A stretch of DNA of 64,000 nucleotides from an uncultured Bacteroidota bacterium (GCA_902590705.1 CACIXU010000008.1:1-64000), one strand, 5' to 3'; positions 45,925-55,462 are shown, counted from the stretch's first letter. Translations and numbers: made by a program. The notes: generated from the letters alone by a model not told the origin.

Positions 45925-47244
45925 CTAGCCTAAAATTGCACCAGCTATTGTGGCAGACATTAAGGAAACAATGGTTCCACCTATCATTGCTTTTAAGCCT
46001 AGTTCGCTGAGATTCTTACGTTGCATTGGAGCAATAACACTAATACCGCCTACTTGAATTCCAATAGATGCAAAATTTGCAAAACCACAGAGAAGGAAAC
46101 TCGCCATTATGATCGATTTTTGGTAGCCAAAGTGGAGTGTATTGTTAATGTCTTTCAATGATGCCAATTCAATATAGCCTACAAATTCACTTGCTACGAG
46201 CTTCAGCCCTAAAAGCTGTCCCATTATGGCTACATCCACTGTTTCAACTCCGATTAACCACATTAAAGGAGCAAACAAATATCCCAAAATTAACTCAATT
46301 GAAAAACTTTCATAAGGAGTGTTTTCAATTACCCATTTATTTAGACCTAATCCATCACCTATACCAAAGAAAACTCCATTTATCATTGCAATTAGAGATA
46401 TAAATACTAATAACATAGCACCAACATTAACCGCCATTCTAACGCCTTCTGCTGTACCCATTGAAAGTGTACCAATAAAATTATTGCCAATTTTATCAGT
46501 TGGGATGGTTATATTTTCAATTATTTTATCTGTTTGAGGATACATTATTTTTGCAACAACTACCGCTCCGGGAGCAGCCATTACCGATGCCGCCAATAAA
46601 CTTTTGGCAAAAGCTAATCGCTCAATAGGGTCATCACCCCCTAGAAAACCAATGTAGGCTCCCATTACACTCCCAGCAACTGTTGCCATTCCACCCAACA
46701 TTACTAAAAAAAGTTCTGAACGGTTCATCTTTTCCAAATAGCCCTTGATTAAAAGGGGTGCTTCAGTCTGTCCTAAGAAGATATTTCCAGCTACTGTTAA
46801 ACTTTCAGGCCCTGATATCCCTAATAGTTTTTTTAATGACCAGGCTAAAAACTGCACAATCTTTTGAATAATTCCAAGATAAAACAATACAGATGTTAAT
46901 GCTGAAAAAAAAATAATAATAGGTAATGCTTGAAATACAAATATGAAACCGTATTTATCTATACTTGCAAATTCTCCCAACAACATCGTTGTTCCAGCAT
47001 TATTATATTCTAAAATCTTTACAAAGAAACTGCTGATAATTCCAAAAAAACTTTTAATCACGGATATTTTAATAACTCCGATCGCAATGGAGATTTGAGC
47101 TATAAGACCAATTATTACTAATTTCCAAGAAATTTGTTTTCTGTTGTTACTAAGCAGGTAAGCCAGAATAATTAGTACAATCATACCAATTAACCCCCTA
47201 AAAAGAGATTCAAAAGACATACCTTGATGAGGAATTATTTCCAT
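45925..47244 (-). CDS. NupC/CNT-family concentrative nucleoside transporter
   Basis: A 439-aa transporter with the CNT pattern: 'ALPIIIFFSALTSVLFYLGI', 'ESLTVAGNIFLGQTEAPLLI', 'MATVAGSVMGAYIGFLGGDD', 'LLAASVMAAPGAVVVAKIMY' and 'CGFANFASIGIQVGGISVI'. The GQTEAP motif forms part of the nucleoside site. Uptake of nucleosides with Na+ or H+ is expected. It follows the beta-propeller gene by 7 bp on the same strand. Confidence 0.92.
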   Translation of the reverse strand: MEIIPHQGMSFESLFRGLIGMIVLIILAYLLSNNRKQISWKLVIIGLIAQISIAIGVIKISVIKSFFGIISSFFVKILEYNNAGTTMLLGEFASIDKYGFIFVFQALPIIIFFSALTSVLFYLGIIQKIVQFLAWSLKKLLGISGPESLTVAGNIFLGQTEAPLLIKGYLEKMNRSELFLVMLGGMATVAGSVMGAYIGFLGGDDPIERLAFAKSLLAASVMAAPGAVVVAKIMYPQTDKIIENITIPTDKIGNNFIGTLSMGTAEGVRMAVNVGAMLLVFISLIAMINGVFFGIGDGLGLNKWVIENTPYESFSIELILGYLFAPLMWLIGVETVDVAIMGQLLGLKLVASEFVGYIELASLKDINNTLHFGYQKSIIMASFLLCGFANFASIGIQVGGISVIAPMQRKNLSELGLKAMIGGTIVSLMSATIAGAILG

Positions 47245-47251
47245 ATCAGAA

Positions 47252-48532
47252 TTAATATTTTACTGATATTACAAATAACTGTCTTAACCCATTTTCATCT
47301 AATCCAGAAACTAAGATTTCGTTGTTATCGTGATTCCATCTTGGAGCAGGATCAATCCTTAAATCTTTTTTGTAAACACCCGTGTTAAAACTTGGTGTAT
47401 TGACCCAATTACCAGTTTTTAGATTCATCAAAGAATAGAAATTTGTACCTGCTTTATCATTATATCCATTCACAAGCCATTCCGAATTGGGAGATAAGCT
47501 AACATCACCACCAGGTTGAGGGAAAATCTCGTTACTTCCAATGGTTCTTTTAATTTTTCGTGTAATTATATCATAAACAATTTGCTTGTTATCGTAACTT
47601 CCTATGATTTCTGTTCCATTTGCCCATTCTGGATGTCCCCCTATGTGTCTATGCCCAGCAAAAAATTGAGTACCATCAACTTTTACCGAACAAGCTGCAT
47701 TTAGTCCCTCTCTACCATCTTTGTCTGACTTCCAACCTGCTCTAACAAAAAAATAAATCCATTTACCATCCCGACTCCAAAGTGTGTGATTGATAAATAG
47801 ATTTCTCCCTATGGCATCAAATCCGTTTCTATCAAGTCCTTCAGCCATTTGTTTAAAAGATAAAAGGATTTTCTTTTCTCCGGTTTCAATATCAATTATA
47901 GCAATACCATCTTCTTTTGGAGCAGCAATACCTTCACTCCAATCATAAGAATCCCTGTAACCTGTTACAGGTCTTAAGCGAGCCATTCGGGCATAATTAA
48001 TGGCTAAAAAATATTTTCCTTTAGGACTTACACCACTGTTTCCAAAAGACTTATTACCATACTGATAAGTTTTTATTCTTGTACCTTTACTTAAATCAAA
48101 TAGAACGGTTTTTACCACTCCTGACCGTGAATCACGATCATTAAAAAAAAACTGATCTTGAGGTGAATGGGGGTTCCAATAAAACATCGTGCCCTGTTGA
48201 TGATTCCATCCCTGACTTTCGTCAACTTTTTTAATTTTAAAAGAATTTCCAACCTTTTCATTGGCATAAATAATATTTACGTCAGCAGGCTCCCCTCTGC
48301 CTGCAAGATGGTCGTGGAAAGAGGCTGATAAACACAGGATACGGTCTCCGTTTTTACTCCAAGGAATTGTTAAGGATTGACCTATATATCCAAAAAAATG
48401 ATGATCGGGCCCTTGTGTTAATTGTTTAACACTTATCTTAATTTGATTTAATTTTATAAATGGAAAGCTAGGGAAGAATAAACCTCCAAAAGAATATTTA
48501 CCTGTATCTGAAATAAATTTTCTCCGATTCAT
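47252..48532 (-). CDS. Secreted beta-propeller protein (PD40-like, oligogalacturonate-lyase-like)
   Basis: A 426-aa protein with an 'MNRRKFISDTGKYSFGGLFF' N-terminus resembling a signal of the RR type. It has several propeller blades with 'GVSPKGKYFLAINYARM', 'HTLWSRDGKWIYFFVR' and 'DVSLSPNSEWLVNGY'. The 'GHRHIGGHPEWANG' His cluster is reminiscent of Mn-dependent oligogalacturonate lyases (PL22), but I cannot confirm the full ligand set. It is in one unit with NupC (7 bp), which suggests hydrolysis or recognition of an external substrate before uptake. Exact role open. Confidence 0.65.
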   Translation of the reverse strand: MNRRKFISDTGKYSFGGLFFPSFPFIKLNQIKISVKQLTQGPDHHFFGYIGQSLTIPWSKNGDRILCLSASFHDHLAGRGEPADVNIIYANEKVGNSFKIKKVDESQGWNHQQGTMFYWNPHSPQDQFFFNDRDSRSGVVKTVLFDLSKGTRIKTYQYGNKSFGNSGVSPKGKYFLAINYARMARLRPVTGYRDSYDWSEGIAAPKEDGIAIIDIETGEKKILLSFKQMAEGLDRNGFDAIGRNLFINHTLWSRDGKWIYFFVRAGWKSDKDGREGLNAACSVKVDGTQFFAGHRHIGGHPEWANGTEIIGSYDNKQIVYDIITRKIKRTIGSNEIFPQPGGDVSLSPNSEWLVNGYNDKAGTNFYSLMNLKTGNWVNTPSFNTGVYKKDLRIDPAPRWNHDNNEILVSGLDENGLRQLFVISVKY

Positions 48533-48559
48533 AAATTATGTTTGTTATAAATGTTGTAT

Positions 48560-48694
48560 TTATTTAGATAGAATTTCTAGGATCATTTCTCTAGTAGTCA
48601 TTAATTTGATTTTGTGAACAGCATCTTTATAGTCTCCATTATCTATACGATTTTCAATTATTTTAATTAATTCTTGAGCGCTTATATCGAACAT
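48560..48694 (-). CDS. 44-aa small acidic/basic helical protein
   Basis: Not in the ORF track. The minus strand encodes 'MFDISAQELIKIIENRIDNG' plus 'DYKDAVHKIKLMTTREMILE' and ends in 'ILSK'; it looks like two amphipathic helices. It starts 15 bp past the pirin stop on the same strand, so it is probably co-transcribed with pirin. Function unknown. Confidence 0.5.
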   Translation of the reverse strand: MFDISAQELIKIIENRIDNGDYKDAVHKIKLMTTREMILEILSK

Positions 48695-48708
48695 TTGTTA
48701 TTTTTAAA

Positions 48709-49422
48709 TTAGAATTCCATTGGCACTTCTACAATCAACACTCTGGACTCGCTTTGAGCTTCAAATGAGATTTCATTCGTATTCCAAACTCCTATAGCGT
48801 CTCTTTTCCTTAATTTCTCATTGGCAATCATAAAAGCTCCTTCAATAACAAAAACATAAACACCATTCCCTTCTTTTTTAAATACGTAATCAATAGAGGT
48901 TTGTTCTTCAAAATCTCCAAGGTGAAACCAGGCGTCTTGATGAATCCACAAGCCATTGTCTTCAGGGTAGGGTGACAATACCTGATAAAAACTATTCTTT
49001 TTTTTTAGTTGTCTAATCGAGAGTTGATCATATCTGGGCTCAACATCTTGTTCTTTTGGTATCACCCAAAGCTGCAATAGATTGACAAAATTATCTGAAC
49101 TTTTATTGTATTCGCTATGATAGACACCTGTTCCTGCGCTCATTACTTGGATTTCTCCTTCATTAATTACTCCAATATTTCCCATGCTATCTTTATGCTC
49201 CAAATCCCCTTTCAAGGGGATAGTTATTATTTCCATATTGTTATGAGGGTGAGTGCCAAATCCTTTTCCAGGTGAAATGGTATCGTCATTTAAAACACGT
49301 AAAGCCCCAAAATTAGAACGCTGAGGATTAAAATAGCTAGCAAAACTAAAAGAGTAATTCGCATTAAGCCAGCCGTGGTCAGCATGGCCCCTAGATTGAG
49401 CACTGTGAAATACTTTTTTCAT
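48709..49422 (-). CDS. Pirin family protein (YhhW-like)
   Basis: A 237-aa bicupin. The N-cupin metal site is visible: 'GFGTHPHNNMEIITIPLKGD' (two His), 'VMSAGTGVYHSEYNKS' (His) and the nearby Glu in 'NEGEIQV'. The start 'MKKVFHSAQSRGHADHGWLN' is typical of YhhW, which has quercetin 2,3-dioxygenase activity; the physiological substrate is usually unknown. Cytoplasmic. Confidence 0.92.
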   Translation of the reverse strand: MKKVFHSAQSRGHADHGWLNANYSFSFASYFNPQRSNFGALRVLNDDTISPGKGFGTHPHNNMEIITIPLKGDLEHKDSMGNIGVINEGEIQVMSAGTGVYHSEYNKSSDNFVNLLQLWVIPKEQDVEPRYDQLSIRQLKKKNSFYQVLSPYPEDNGLWIHQDAWFHLGDFEEQTSIDYVFKKEGNGVYVFVIEGAFMIANEKLRKRDAIGVWNTNEISFEAQSESRVLIVEVPMEF

Positions 49423-49456
49423 AATTGTTTATACAACATTTGTTTTAACAAATATA

Positions 49457-49705
49457 TTATTTATTTTCTTCTTTTTTTATTTTATTCTTTTGCTTGTTAA
49501 CTAAATTGACTAATCTAGTTTTTGCATCTAAATAGTCAATAAGTGTTTTAACTTTCTCCTCTACCTCTTTTTTACTAGCTAATTTTTCCTTTTCTTCTAA
49601 GATAGTTGATTTGATATCTCTATAGGTGCTAAATATGAACCCAATTATAATTACGACAGCAATTAATACAGCTAATATTTCTTCAGAGTCACTTAAACTT
49701 AACAT
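49457..49705 (-). CDS. Small membrane-anchored coiled-coil protein
   Basis: An 82-aa protein from the ATG at 49705 (the track starts at TTG 49720). One transmembrane helix ('ILAVLIAVVIIIGFIFSTY') is followed by a charged coiled-coil-like region ('STILEEKEKLASKKEVEEKV') and a Lys-rich tail. It lies 34 bp upstream of pirin on the same strand. Not recognised. Confidence 0.55.
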   Translation of the reverse strand: MLSLSDSEEILAVLIAVVIIIGFIFSTYRDIKSTILEEKEKLASKKEVEEKVKTLIDYLDAKTRLVNLVNKQKNKIKKEENK

Positions 49706-49742
49706 TTTAAAAAATTTCAACTAAAAATAATAATTCCAGTTA

Positions 49743-49750
49743 TATCTTTG
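49743..49750 (+). promoter_or_regulatory. -7 promoter element of the TonB-receptor gene
   Basis: TATCTTTG, an exact TAnnTTTG, 23 bp before ATG 49774. The expected -33 box is weak (TTTC). Confidence 0.45.
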
Positions 49751-49773
49751 ATCCAATAATTAACTTTTAAACA

Positions 49774-51783
49774 ATGCAAAAATATATTTGCAGTTTTATA
49801 ATTATCTGCATTATTGAGCCCTTTTCATCTACTTTACTTTTTGGCCAAGACAGCCTTCAACAAAAAATAGTTTTAAAAGAAATCACCTTAGATGCCGCTC
49901 GAATTAAATCTCCGAAAAGTATTTTACCTTTTGCCTTAACTTATAAAACTTTCCCTCAGACCCAACTCAACAACGCCCAAAATTCGCTTCAGGACTACCT
50001 CCAAGGTGTTCCTGGTTTATTTGCGCAAAATACCCAAAACTTTGCACAAGACCTTCGCGTGTCAATTCGTGGTTTTGGTGCTCGATCTGCCTTTGGAATT
50101 CGTGGAATTCAATTGATTGTGGATGGTATTCCAGAGACTACCCCCGATGGACAAGGTCAACTGGATAATTTGCCATTGGGCCTAATCCAATCATTGACTG
50201 TACTTAGGGGACCCGCTTCAACCTTTTATGGAAATGCGGCCGGCGGTGTAATTCAAATCAATACTTTATCCGATTTTGAAGATGATTTCGTTCGTTTTCG
50301 CGCCCAAGGGGGATCCTTCTCAAGCAGTAATCTTTCAGCAACTGTTGGGTTAAAAAACAATAAAACTAAAGCAGTTCTTCACCAAAATCTGTCCGAATCT
50401 GATGGTTACCGTGATCATAGCCGTTACAAACAACAGGTTTTTAATGCCCGGCTTTGGCATGATTTTTCTGTGAAATCTAAATTAAATTTCCAATTTAATT
50501 ACACCAACAGCCCATATGCTTATGACGCGGGGGGAATTAATTTACAAAGTGTAATTGAAAACAGAAGACAAGCCCGTCCCCAAAATAGGAGTTTTCAAAC
50601 TTTTGAGTCTATAGAACATATTAAAACCGGCCTGCGATGGGAGAAAGCTATTTATAAAAATTTAAGCTTTAGCTCTTATGTTTTTTATGCCTATCGCGAT
50701 TTTAAAGGTAGACTACCTTTTGAATTTGGAGGTTTAGTTGACCTGGTAAGAGATTATTACGGAGGAGGAGCAGTTGTCGATTATCAGCCTAAGGAATACC
50801 ACAGTATACAATTAAGGGTTTCATTTGCAGATCAAACTGATCATAGAAAGCGCTTTAAAAATATTGCAGGTGAAGCTGGAGATATAACATTAGATCAAAA
50901 GGAATTATTTAATAATAAATCAATAAGCTTGTTGGATGAGTATCGACTCAGTTTTGGAGTTTTACGAGCAGGAATAAGATTTGACAAACAACAACTGGGC
51001 ACTAGCCTTGTAGAGAGCAAAAAAAATCTAGACGTATTAAACTACAGTCTTGGATTTACTTACACTGATTTAGTTGATCATATTTTTTTCGCGTCCTACG
51101 CTACAAGTTTTGAAACCCCAACACTTAGTGAGCTCTCCGCTAACCCTTCTGGCGAAGAGGGATTTAACCCTGATCTATCGTCGGCTCAAGCTAGAAACTT
51201 TGAACTAGGCTGGCGTTTCAATTCTTCCTTTGGTCAATTGGAAACTACTTTCTATGACATTCGAACCAAAAACGAACTTATCTCGTATGAATTAGAGGAT
51301 TTCCCAACTCGAACTTTTTATCGTAATGCTGGTAAAACCAATCGAAAGGGAATTGAATTTCAATGGGAGCTTATAAAAAAAGCCTGGCATTGGCTAGCTT
51401 CCTTTAGTTACGCAGCTATAGAATTTGATAACTATCAGTTAGAAGAAAAAAATCTTTCTGGTAATAAACTTCCTGGCATTCCTCAACAGCAATTCTTCGC
51501 TTCCTCAAGTTACAATTTTTCAAGTGGCTGGGGAATAATAAGTTCAAACCAGTATTGCGGATCTTTATTCTCAGATGATTCAAATCAAAATAAAATTTCC
51601 CCATATTTCCTTTCAAACCTTAAAGCTTGGAAATCCTTTAATGATTTTGAGTTTTTTGCAGGGATTAATAATTTATTTGACCGAAAATATAACGATAACA
51701 TTCGAATCAATGCATGGGGTAAGAGGTACTATGAGCCTGCACCAATGAGAAATTTTTATTTTGGAATTAGTTACGCATTTTAG
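49774..51783 (+). CDS. TonB-dependent outer-membrane receptor (siderophore/FecA-like)
   Basis: A 669-aa receptor without the CarboxypepD_reg extension. Signal peptide 'IIEPFSSTLLFGQD'; TonB-box/plug region with 'VSIRGFGARSAFGIRGIQLI', 'IPETTPDGQGQLDNLPLGLI', 'LTVLRGPASTFYGNAAGGVI'; barrel with final aromatic strand 'PMRNFYFGISYAF'. The 'GFGARSAFGIRGI' motif and length resemble ferric-chelate or thiamin/siderophore receptors. It is a single gene. Ligand unknown. Confidence 0.9.
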   Translation: MQKYICSFIIICIIEPFSSTLLFGQDSLQQKIVLKEITLDAARIKSPKSILPFALTYKTFPQTQLNNAQNSLQDYLQGVPGLFAQNTQNFAQDLRVSIRGFGARSAFGIRGIQLIVDGIPETTPDGQGQLDNLPLGLIQSLTVLRGPASTFYGNAAGGVIQINTLSDFEDDFVRFRAQGGSFSSSNLSATVGLKNNKTKAVLHQNLSESDGYRDHSRYKQQVFNARLWHDFSVKSKLNFQFNYTNSPYAYDAGGINLQSVIENRRQARPQNRSFQTFESIEHIKTGLRWEKAIYKNLSFSSYVFYAYRDFKGRLPFEFGGLVDLVRDYYGGGAVVDYQPKEYHSIQLRVSFADQTDHRKRFKNIAGEAGDITLDQKELFNNKSISLLDEYRLSFGVLRAGIRFDKQQLGTSLVESKKNLDVLNYSLGFTYTDLVDHIFFASYATSFETPTLSELSANPSGEEGFNPDLSSAQARNFELGWRFNSSFGQLETTFYDIRTKNELISYELEDFPTRTFYRNAGKTNRKGIEFQWELIKKAWHWLASFSYAAIEFDNYQLEEKNLSGNKLPGIPQQQFFASSSYNFSSGWGIISSNQYCGSLFSDDSNQNKISPYFLSNLKAWKSFNDFEFFAGINNLFDRKYNDNIRINAWGKRYYEPAPMRNFYFGISYAF

Positions 51784-51977
51784 ATTTATACTTGATATTT
51801 CTATTTCGAGTTTTTCGATTGATCAAAAGAGTTTTATTTTTTTTAGCCCTATTTCTGACAGAATTATTAACATGGACTGTTTATAATTGTATTCTAAATC
51901 ATTAATAATCAACATATAAAAAAATTATATTAGATATCACATTTACGAATAAATTAAATAAATTTTAATGTTGATCC

Positions 51978-52009
51978 CCCTCCGAAGTTCTTACTTCGGA
52001 GGGTTTTTT
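51978..52009 (+). terminator. Strong rho-independent terminator in a 343-bp gap
   Basis: CCCTCCGAAGT-TCTT-ACTTCGGAGGG followed by six T: an 11-bp perfect stem. It lies 195 bp past the TonB-receptor stop and 118 bp before the lipoprotein gene, so it ends either a long 3' UTR or a small RNA encoded in 51784-51977. No ORF is evident in the gap. Confidence 0.92.
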
Positions 52010-52040
52010 GTTAATAAAACGAATTTGGCATAGTATTTGC
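52007..52040 (+). promoter_or_regulatory. Possible promoter of the surface-lipoprotein gene
   Basis: TTTG (in the terminator T-run), 20-bp spacer, TAGTATTTGC, which is the -7 box with one extra base. It would give a leader of ~80 nt. Weak but the only candidate seen. Confidence 0.35.
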
Positions 52041-52126
52041 TATAATTAAAAGAGTTGCTTTAAAAATTCAATTGACAAGCAATTAAAAATATTATAAACA
52101 TTATTAATTAATTTAATTTTATTCAA

Positions 52127-54412
52127 ATGAAAAAAGGTTTATTAGGTCTATTAGTTGTTGCTCTGACAATAGTTGGATGTCAAAACTATGACGATCAATT
52201 TGACGATCTGAATTCAAAGATTAGTTCATTAGCTACTACAGTTGACGGACTTCTTTCTGTTCAGACAACTGTTTCTGCTCTTAGTACTAAATTAGACAAT
52301 CTAGCTAGTACCGCGCTTACAGATTCAGATTTAGCTGGAATCTTAACTGAGGTTGCAGCTGTGAAACAAAGTGTTGCTGATCTCTCTTTAGCAGATGATT
52401 TAGCAGGTATTGAAACGGAAGTTGCAGATTTAGATGCTGAAGTAGATCAAATTCTTGAAAAGCTTAACGAGCTTTTAACTGCTAATGCTGTTATCAATCA
52501 AAATGTTAGAATTACTTCTTTGGCTGAACTTACTCTAGCTGAGGATTTAATCAAAACTGGTGAAGATAACCCTAATGTTACAATTAACGGATCTCTAGTA
52601 GTAAATACCACTGGTTCTAGTGATATTGCTCTTGCTGCTGACATTGATAGACTAAAGGCAGTAATGGACAAGATTAAAGTTGTAATGAAGACAGTTACTA
52701 TTACTACTGATGAAGCACTTACAGCTGCTGCATTACAATATATTCAGGGAGATCTAGATATAAATGCTGCCACAGGTTCCCTTGCCGCTGGTGCTCTTAC
52801 AACAGTAACAGGTGCAATGGAAATCAACCAAGGTGGGGATTTACTAATGCCACTTCTTAATAGCGTTGCTGGAAATATTACAATCCAAACAGCTGGAGTG
52901 TCTATTACTTCTGTTGATTTTTCTGGATTGACTGAAGGTGCTGCAAGAACAGCTGCTGGTACTCTGGCATTACCAGACGCCACTTCAGTTAAAATTTCTG
53001 GTGTACTTCCTACAACAGTTAATTGTCCAAAAGCTACAACTTTTGTATCTAATAGTACAGCCGCTCAAACAACTACAACAATTACTATTGATGGTTCTAC
53101 TGATTTCTCATTAGGTTCAGCTTCTTTTTCAGGAGAAGTAATAATAACTGCAACTGGAGCTGTTAATTTAGCTGGTGTAACCTCTGCAAAAGCTTTGACT
53201 ATTACTTCAGGAGGTTCAGTTAACCTTGGAGGACTTACCAAAATTGAGGCTTCTGCTGCAATTTCTGCAACAACTGTTGACATAGGTGCGGTTACTGAGA
53301 TATCGTCTTCTACCGTTGTTACAGCTACAGATGTTACTCTTACTAGTTTAAAGACTGCTAATGCTACAATTACCCTCATGGGTCCAGCTACAGTATCTGC
53401 TCCTTCACTAGAAACTGCTGCTCAAGGTATTGTTGCTGAAGATGCAACTACTTTTTCTGCAATTGCACTTGCAACTTCAACTGGTACTATTAATGTAAAA
53501 TCTGGTGCAACAGTTGAGTTTGGTAATCTTGCAGACCCTACAGATTTAGTAGATTTTGCTAATGTTAGTGTACTTAAGTTACATGCACAAGAGACTTCAC
53601 TAAACTTTAGTACTGCAGCTTCAATGACTGCTTTGACAGTTCTTGGTAAGCAGAAATCTCCAATAACTCAAAATGGACAAACAAATGATGTTACTCTTAC
53701 AGCTTCTAATACTGTACTTACTAGCCTTGTAGTTGGTGGTACTTTAAGAAAAGTATCTCTTGACGCTACTAAATTGACAGGCTTTTCAAGTGTAACAGGT
53801 AGTACTATCCTTGATTTACAGCTTAAAAATAATGCTGATCTAGCAACTGTTGAACTAGCTCATGATAGACTTGACGGAGAGAGAGCTCTTGGTATCACTG
53901 TTATCAACAATGATAAGCTTACATCTTTAGACATGTCTTCAGTTAATAAAATCAAGGAGATTGAAATCACAGGTAATGCTTCATTAACAGCCATTACAAT
54001 GGCCGGTTTCTCACCTGCTGTTGAGCCTACTGCTAAGGTTACTGTAACTATAAGCGGAAATGCTTTACCAGGTGAATATACTTCTGCTACTGCAGGTACT
54101 GATACTACACCTTATTTAGAGGCAGCTATTAAAGATGACTCAGGTATTATATGTGGTGTTAAAGCTTTCATAGATTACTATAATGGTGCTAAAACCTCTG
54201 GTACAGTAACAGCTACAGTTGATCTTGATAAAGTAGATTTATATACTCAAGAAGAAAATGCTCAAGACGTAGTAGTAAGAACTATTTCAAGCCCACTTGT
54301 TACTCAAGCATTATCAGCTCATATTGCAGCTGATGCAAATGCTACAGGATTTGGTGGTGCTACAGACGCAATTGATTCTCCGGCAGATTTTGCACTAATC
54401 ACTTGTGACTAA
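52127..54412 (+). CDS. Large surface lipoprotein with coiled coil and beta-helix-like repeats
   Basis: A 761-aa lipoprotein ('LVVALTIVGCQNYDDQF'). After the lipidated Cys comes a ~100-aa heptad coiled coil ('DDLNSKISSLATTVDGLLSV', 'IETEVADLDAEVDQILEKLN'), then a ~500-aa Thr/Ala/Val/Gly-rich region of short beta strands ('GDLDINAATGSLAAGALTTV', 'VTSAKALTITSGGSVNLGGL', 'TVDIGAVTEISSSTVVTATD') like a right-handed beta-helix, and a mixed C-terminal part. Codons are biased to GCT/ACT/GTT/GGT, unlike neighbours, suggesting high expression. It is monocistronic between two strong terminators and next to the polysaccharide locus. A coat or S-layer-like role is an inference. Confidence 0.75.
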   Translation: MKKGLLGLLVVALTIVGCQNYDDQFDDLNSKISSLATTVDGLLSVQTTVSALSTKLDNLASTALTDSDLAGILTEVAAVKQSVADLSLADDLAGIETEVADLDAEVDQILEKLNELLTANAVINQNVRITSLAELTLAEDLIKTGEDNPNVTINGSLVVNTTGSSDIALAADIDRLKAVMDKIKVVMKTVTITTDEALTAAALQYIQGDLDINAATGSLAAGALTTVTGAMEINQGGDLLMPLLNSVAGNITIQTAGVSITSVDFSGLTEGAARTAAGTLALPDATSVKISGVLPTTVNCPKATTFVSNSTAAQTTTTITIDGSTDFSLGSASFSGEVIITATGAVNLAGVTSAKALTITSGGSVNLGGLTKIEASAAISATTVDIGAVTEISSSTVVTATDVTLTSLKTANATITLMGPATVSAPSLETAAQGIVAEDATTFSAIALATSTGTINVKSGATVEFGNLADPTDLVDFANVSVLKLHAQETSLNFSTAASMTALTVLGKQKSPITQNGQTNDVTLTASNTVLTSLVVGGTLRKVSLDATKLTGFSSVTGSTILDLQLKNNADLATVELAHDRLDGERALGITVINNDKLTSLDMSSVNKIKEIEITGNASLTAITMAGFSPAVEPTAKVTVTISGNALPGEYTSATAGTDTTPYLEAAIKDDSGIICGVKAFIDYYNGAKTSGTVTATVDLDKVDLYTQEENAQDVVVRTISSPLVTQALSAHIAADANATGFGGATDAIDSPADFALITCD

Positions 54413-54438
54413 TTAAAATTATTTTAATTAATGTTAAA

Positions 54439-54466
54439 AGCCTTCCTCTTTTGGGAGGCTTTTTTT
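54439..54466. terminator. Terminator shared by the lipoprotein and WecA-like genes
   Basis: AGCCTTCC-TCTTTT-GGGAGGCT followed by seven T; A-run upstream gives minus-strand use as well. The minus-strand stop codon lies at its edge. Confidence 0.88.
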
Positions 54467-55397
54467 ATGCAATAATTTTAACTAGAGTAAGAAATATCAA
54501 ACTTATCAACTGTACTATTGAGACAATTTTAAAATGCGAGTACCCTTTATTTAGTAGAAGATGATGAATATGATTCTGATCTGGGGAGAAAGGAGACTTT
54601 TTATTTGAAATTCTAATTATAAATACCCTTAAAAGATCAATCAATGGGTAAATAATTAGGCTCATTGTAAAAAGCGGCTTATTTATTTTGAGATCCATTT
54701 TATAGGTATATTCTGATCCTAATACATGGAAAAGATAAACAGCAATTAGAGTTCCAAATAACAGTGACCCTGCATCTCCTAAAAATACTTTATTTTCTTT
54801 TTTAAAATTGAAATAATATAAAGGGATTGAAGATATGACGACTAACATCCCAAGAAAGTAAATCGGAGTTTGAGAAGCCGAGAATAGTTCAACTAGAAGA
54901 ATAACTTTTACTAATTCTGTGATAGCCATTCCATCGATTCCATCAATAAAGTTTATTGCATTTACAACTACTAAAAAAACAAAAACTGTAAAAACTTGAC
55001 TGGCAATTCTCGGTATCTCCTGAAGACCCAATATGCCATGGAAGTGGTCTATAATAAACCCTTGATCAATTAAAATTTTTGCTACAACAATTTGCAATAA
55101 AAACTTTAGTTTAAAATCAGCATTATAAAAGTCATCGTAAACCCCAACAATAAACATAATTCCAAGTGGAATCAATAGTGAAAAATCATATAATTCTTGC
55201 CTAATCATATACAAATAAGTAGTAATTAAAAAAAGAGTTACAAAGACAGTAATTCCTCCAGTTTTGGTCGCTTGAGTATTGTGAACTGAACGGTGATTAA
55301 TTGCATCAAATTTACCAAGTCTTATAAACCATTTTTTTAAGGTAAAGGCAGTTGCTATACTTATCAAAATTGTAACAGTATAAAGAGTTGTATTCAT
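54465..55397 (-). CDS. WecA/TagO-like undecaprenyl-phosphate sugar-1-phosphate transferase
   Basis: A 310-aa polytopic inner-membrane enzyme that starts surface glycans by moving a HexNAc-1-phosphate to undecaprenyl phosphate. MraY/WecA motifs: 'RSVHNTQATKTGGITVF', 'FIVGVYDDFYNADFKLKFLL' (DD), 'NAINFIDGIDGMAI', 'NKVFLGDAGSLLFG', and the His motif 'SPDQNHIHHLLL', which separates WecA-like from MraY. It is divergent from the ligase/polymerase gene and marks the left edge of the polysaccharide locus. Confidence 0.92.
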   Translation of the reverse strand: MNTTLYTVTILISIATAFTLKKWFIRLGKFDAINHRSVHNTQATKTGGITVFVTLFLITTYLYMIRQELYDFSLLIPLGIMFIVGVYDDFYNADFKLKFLLQIVVAKILIDQGFIIDHFHGILGLQEIPRIASQVFTVFVFLVVVNAINFIDGIDGMAITELVKVILLVELFSASQTPIYFLGMLVVISSIPLYYFNFKKENKVFLGDAGSLLFGTLIAVYLFHVLGSEYTYKMDLKINKPLFTMSLIIYPLIDLLRVFIIRISNKKSPFSPDQNHIHHLLLNKGYSHFKIVSIVQLISLIFLTLVKIIA

Positions 55398-55462
55398 TAT
55401 TTGGTTGAAATAAATTATTCAAATAAATTTATATCTTGCAAGTTAACAACAAATCTATAAAG

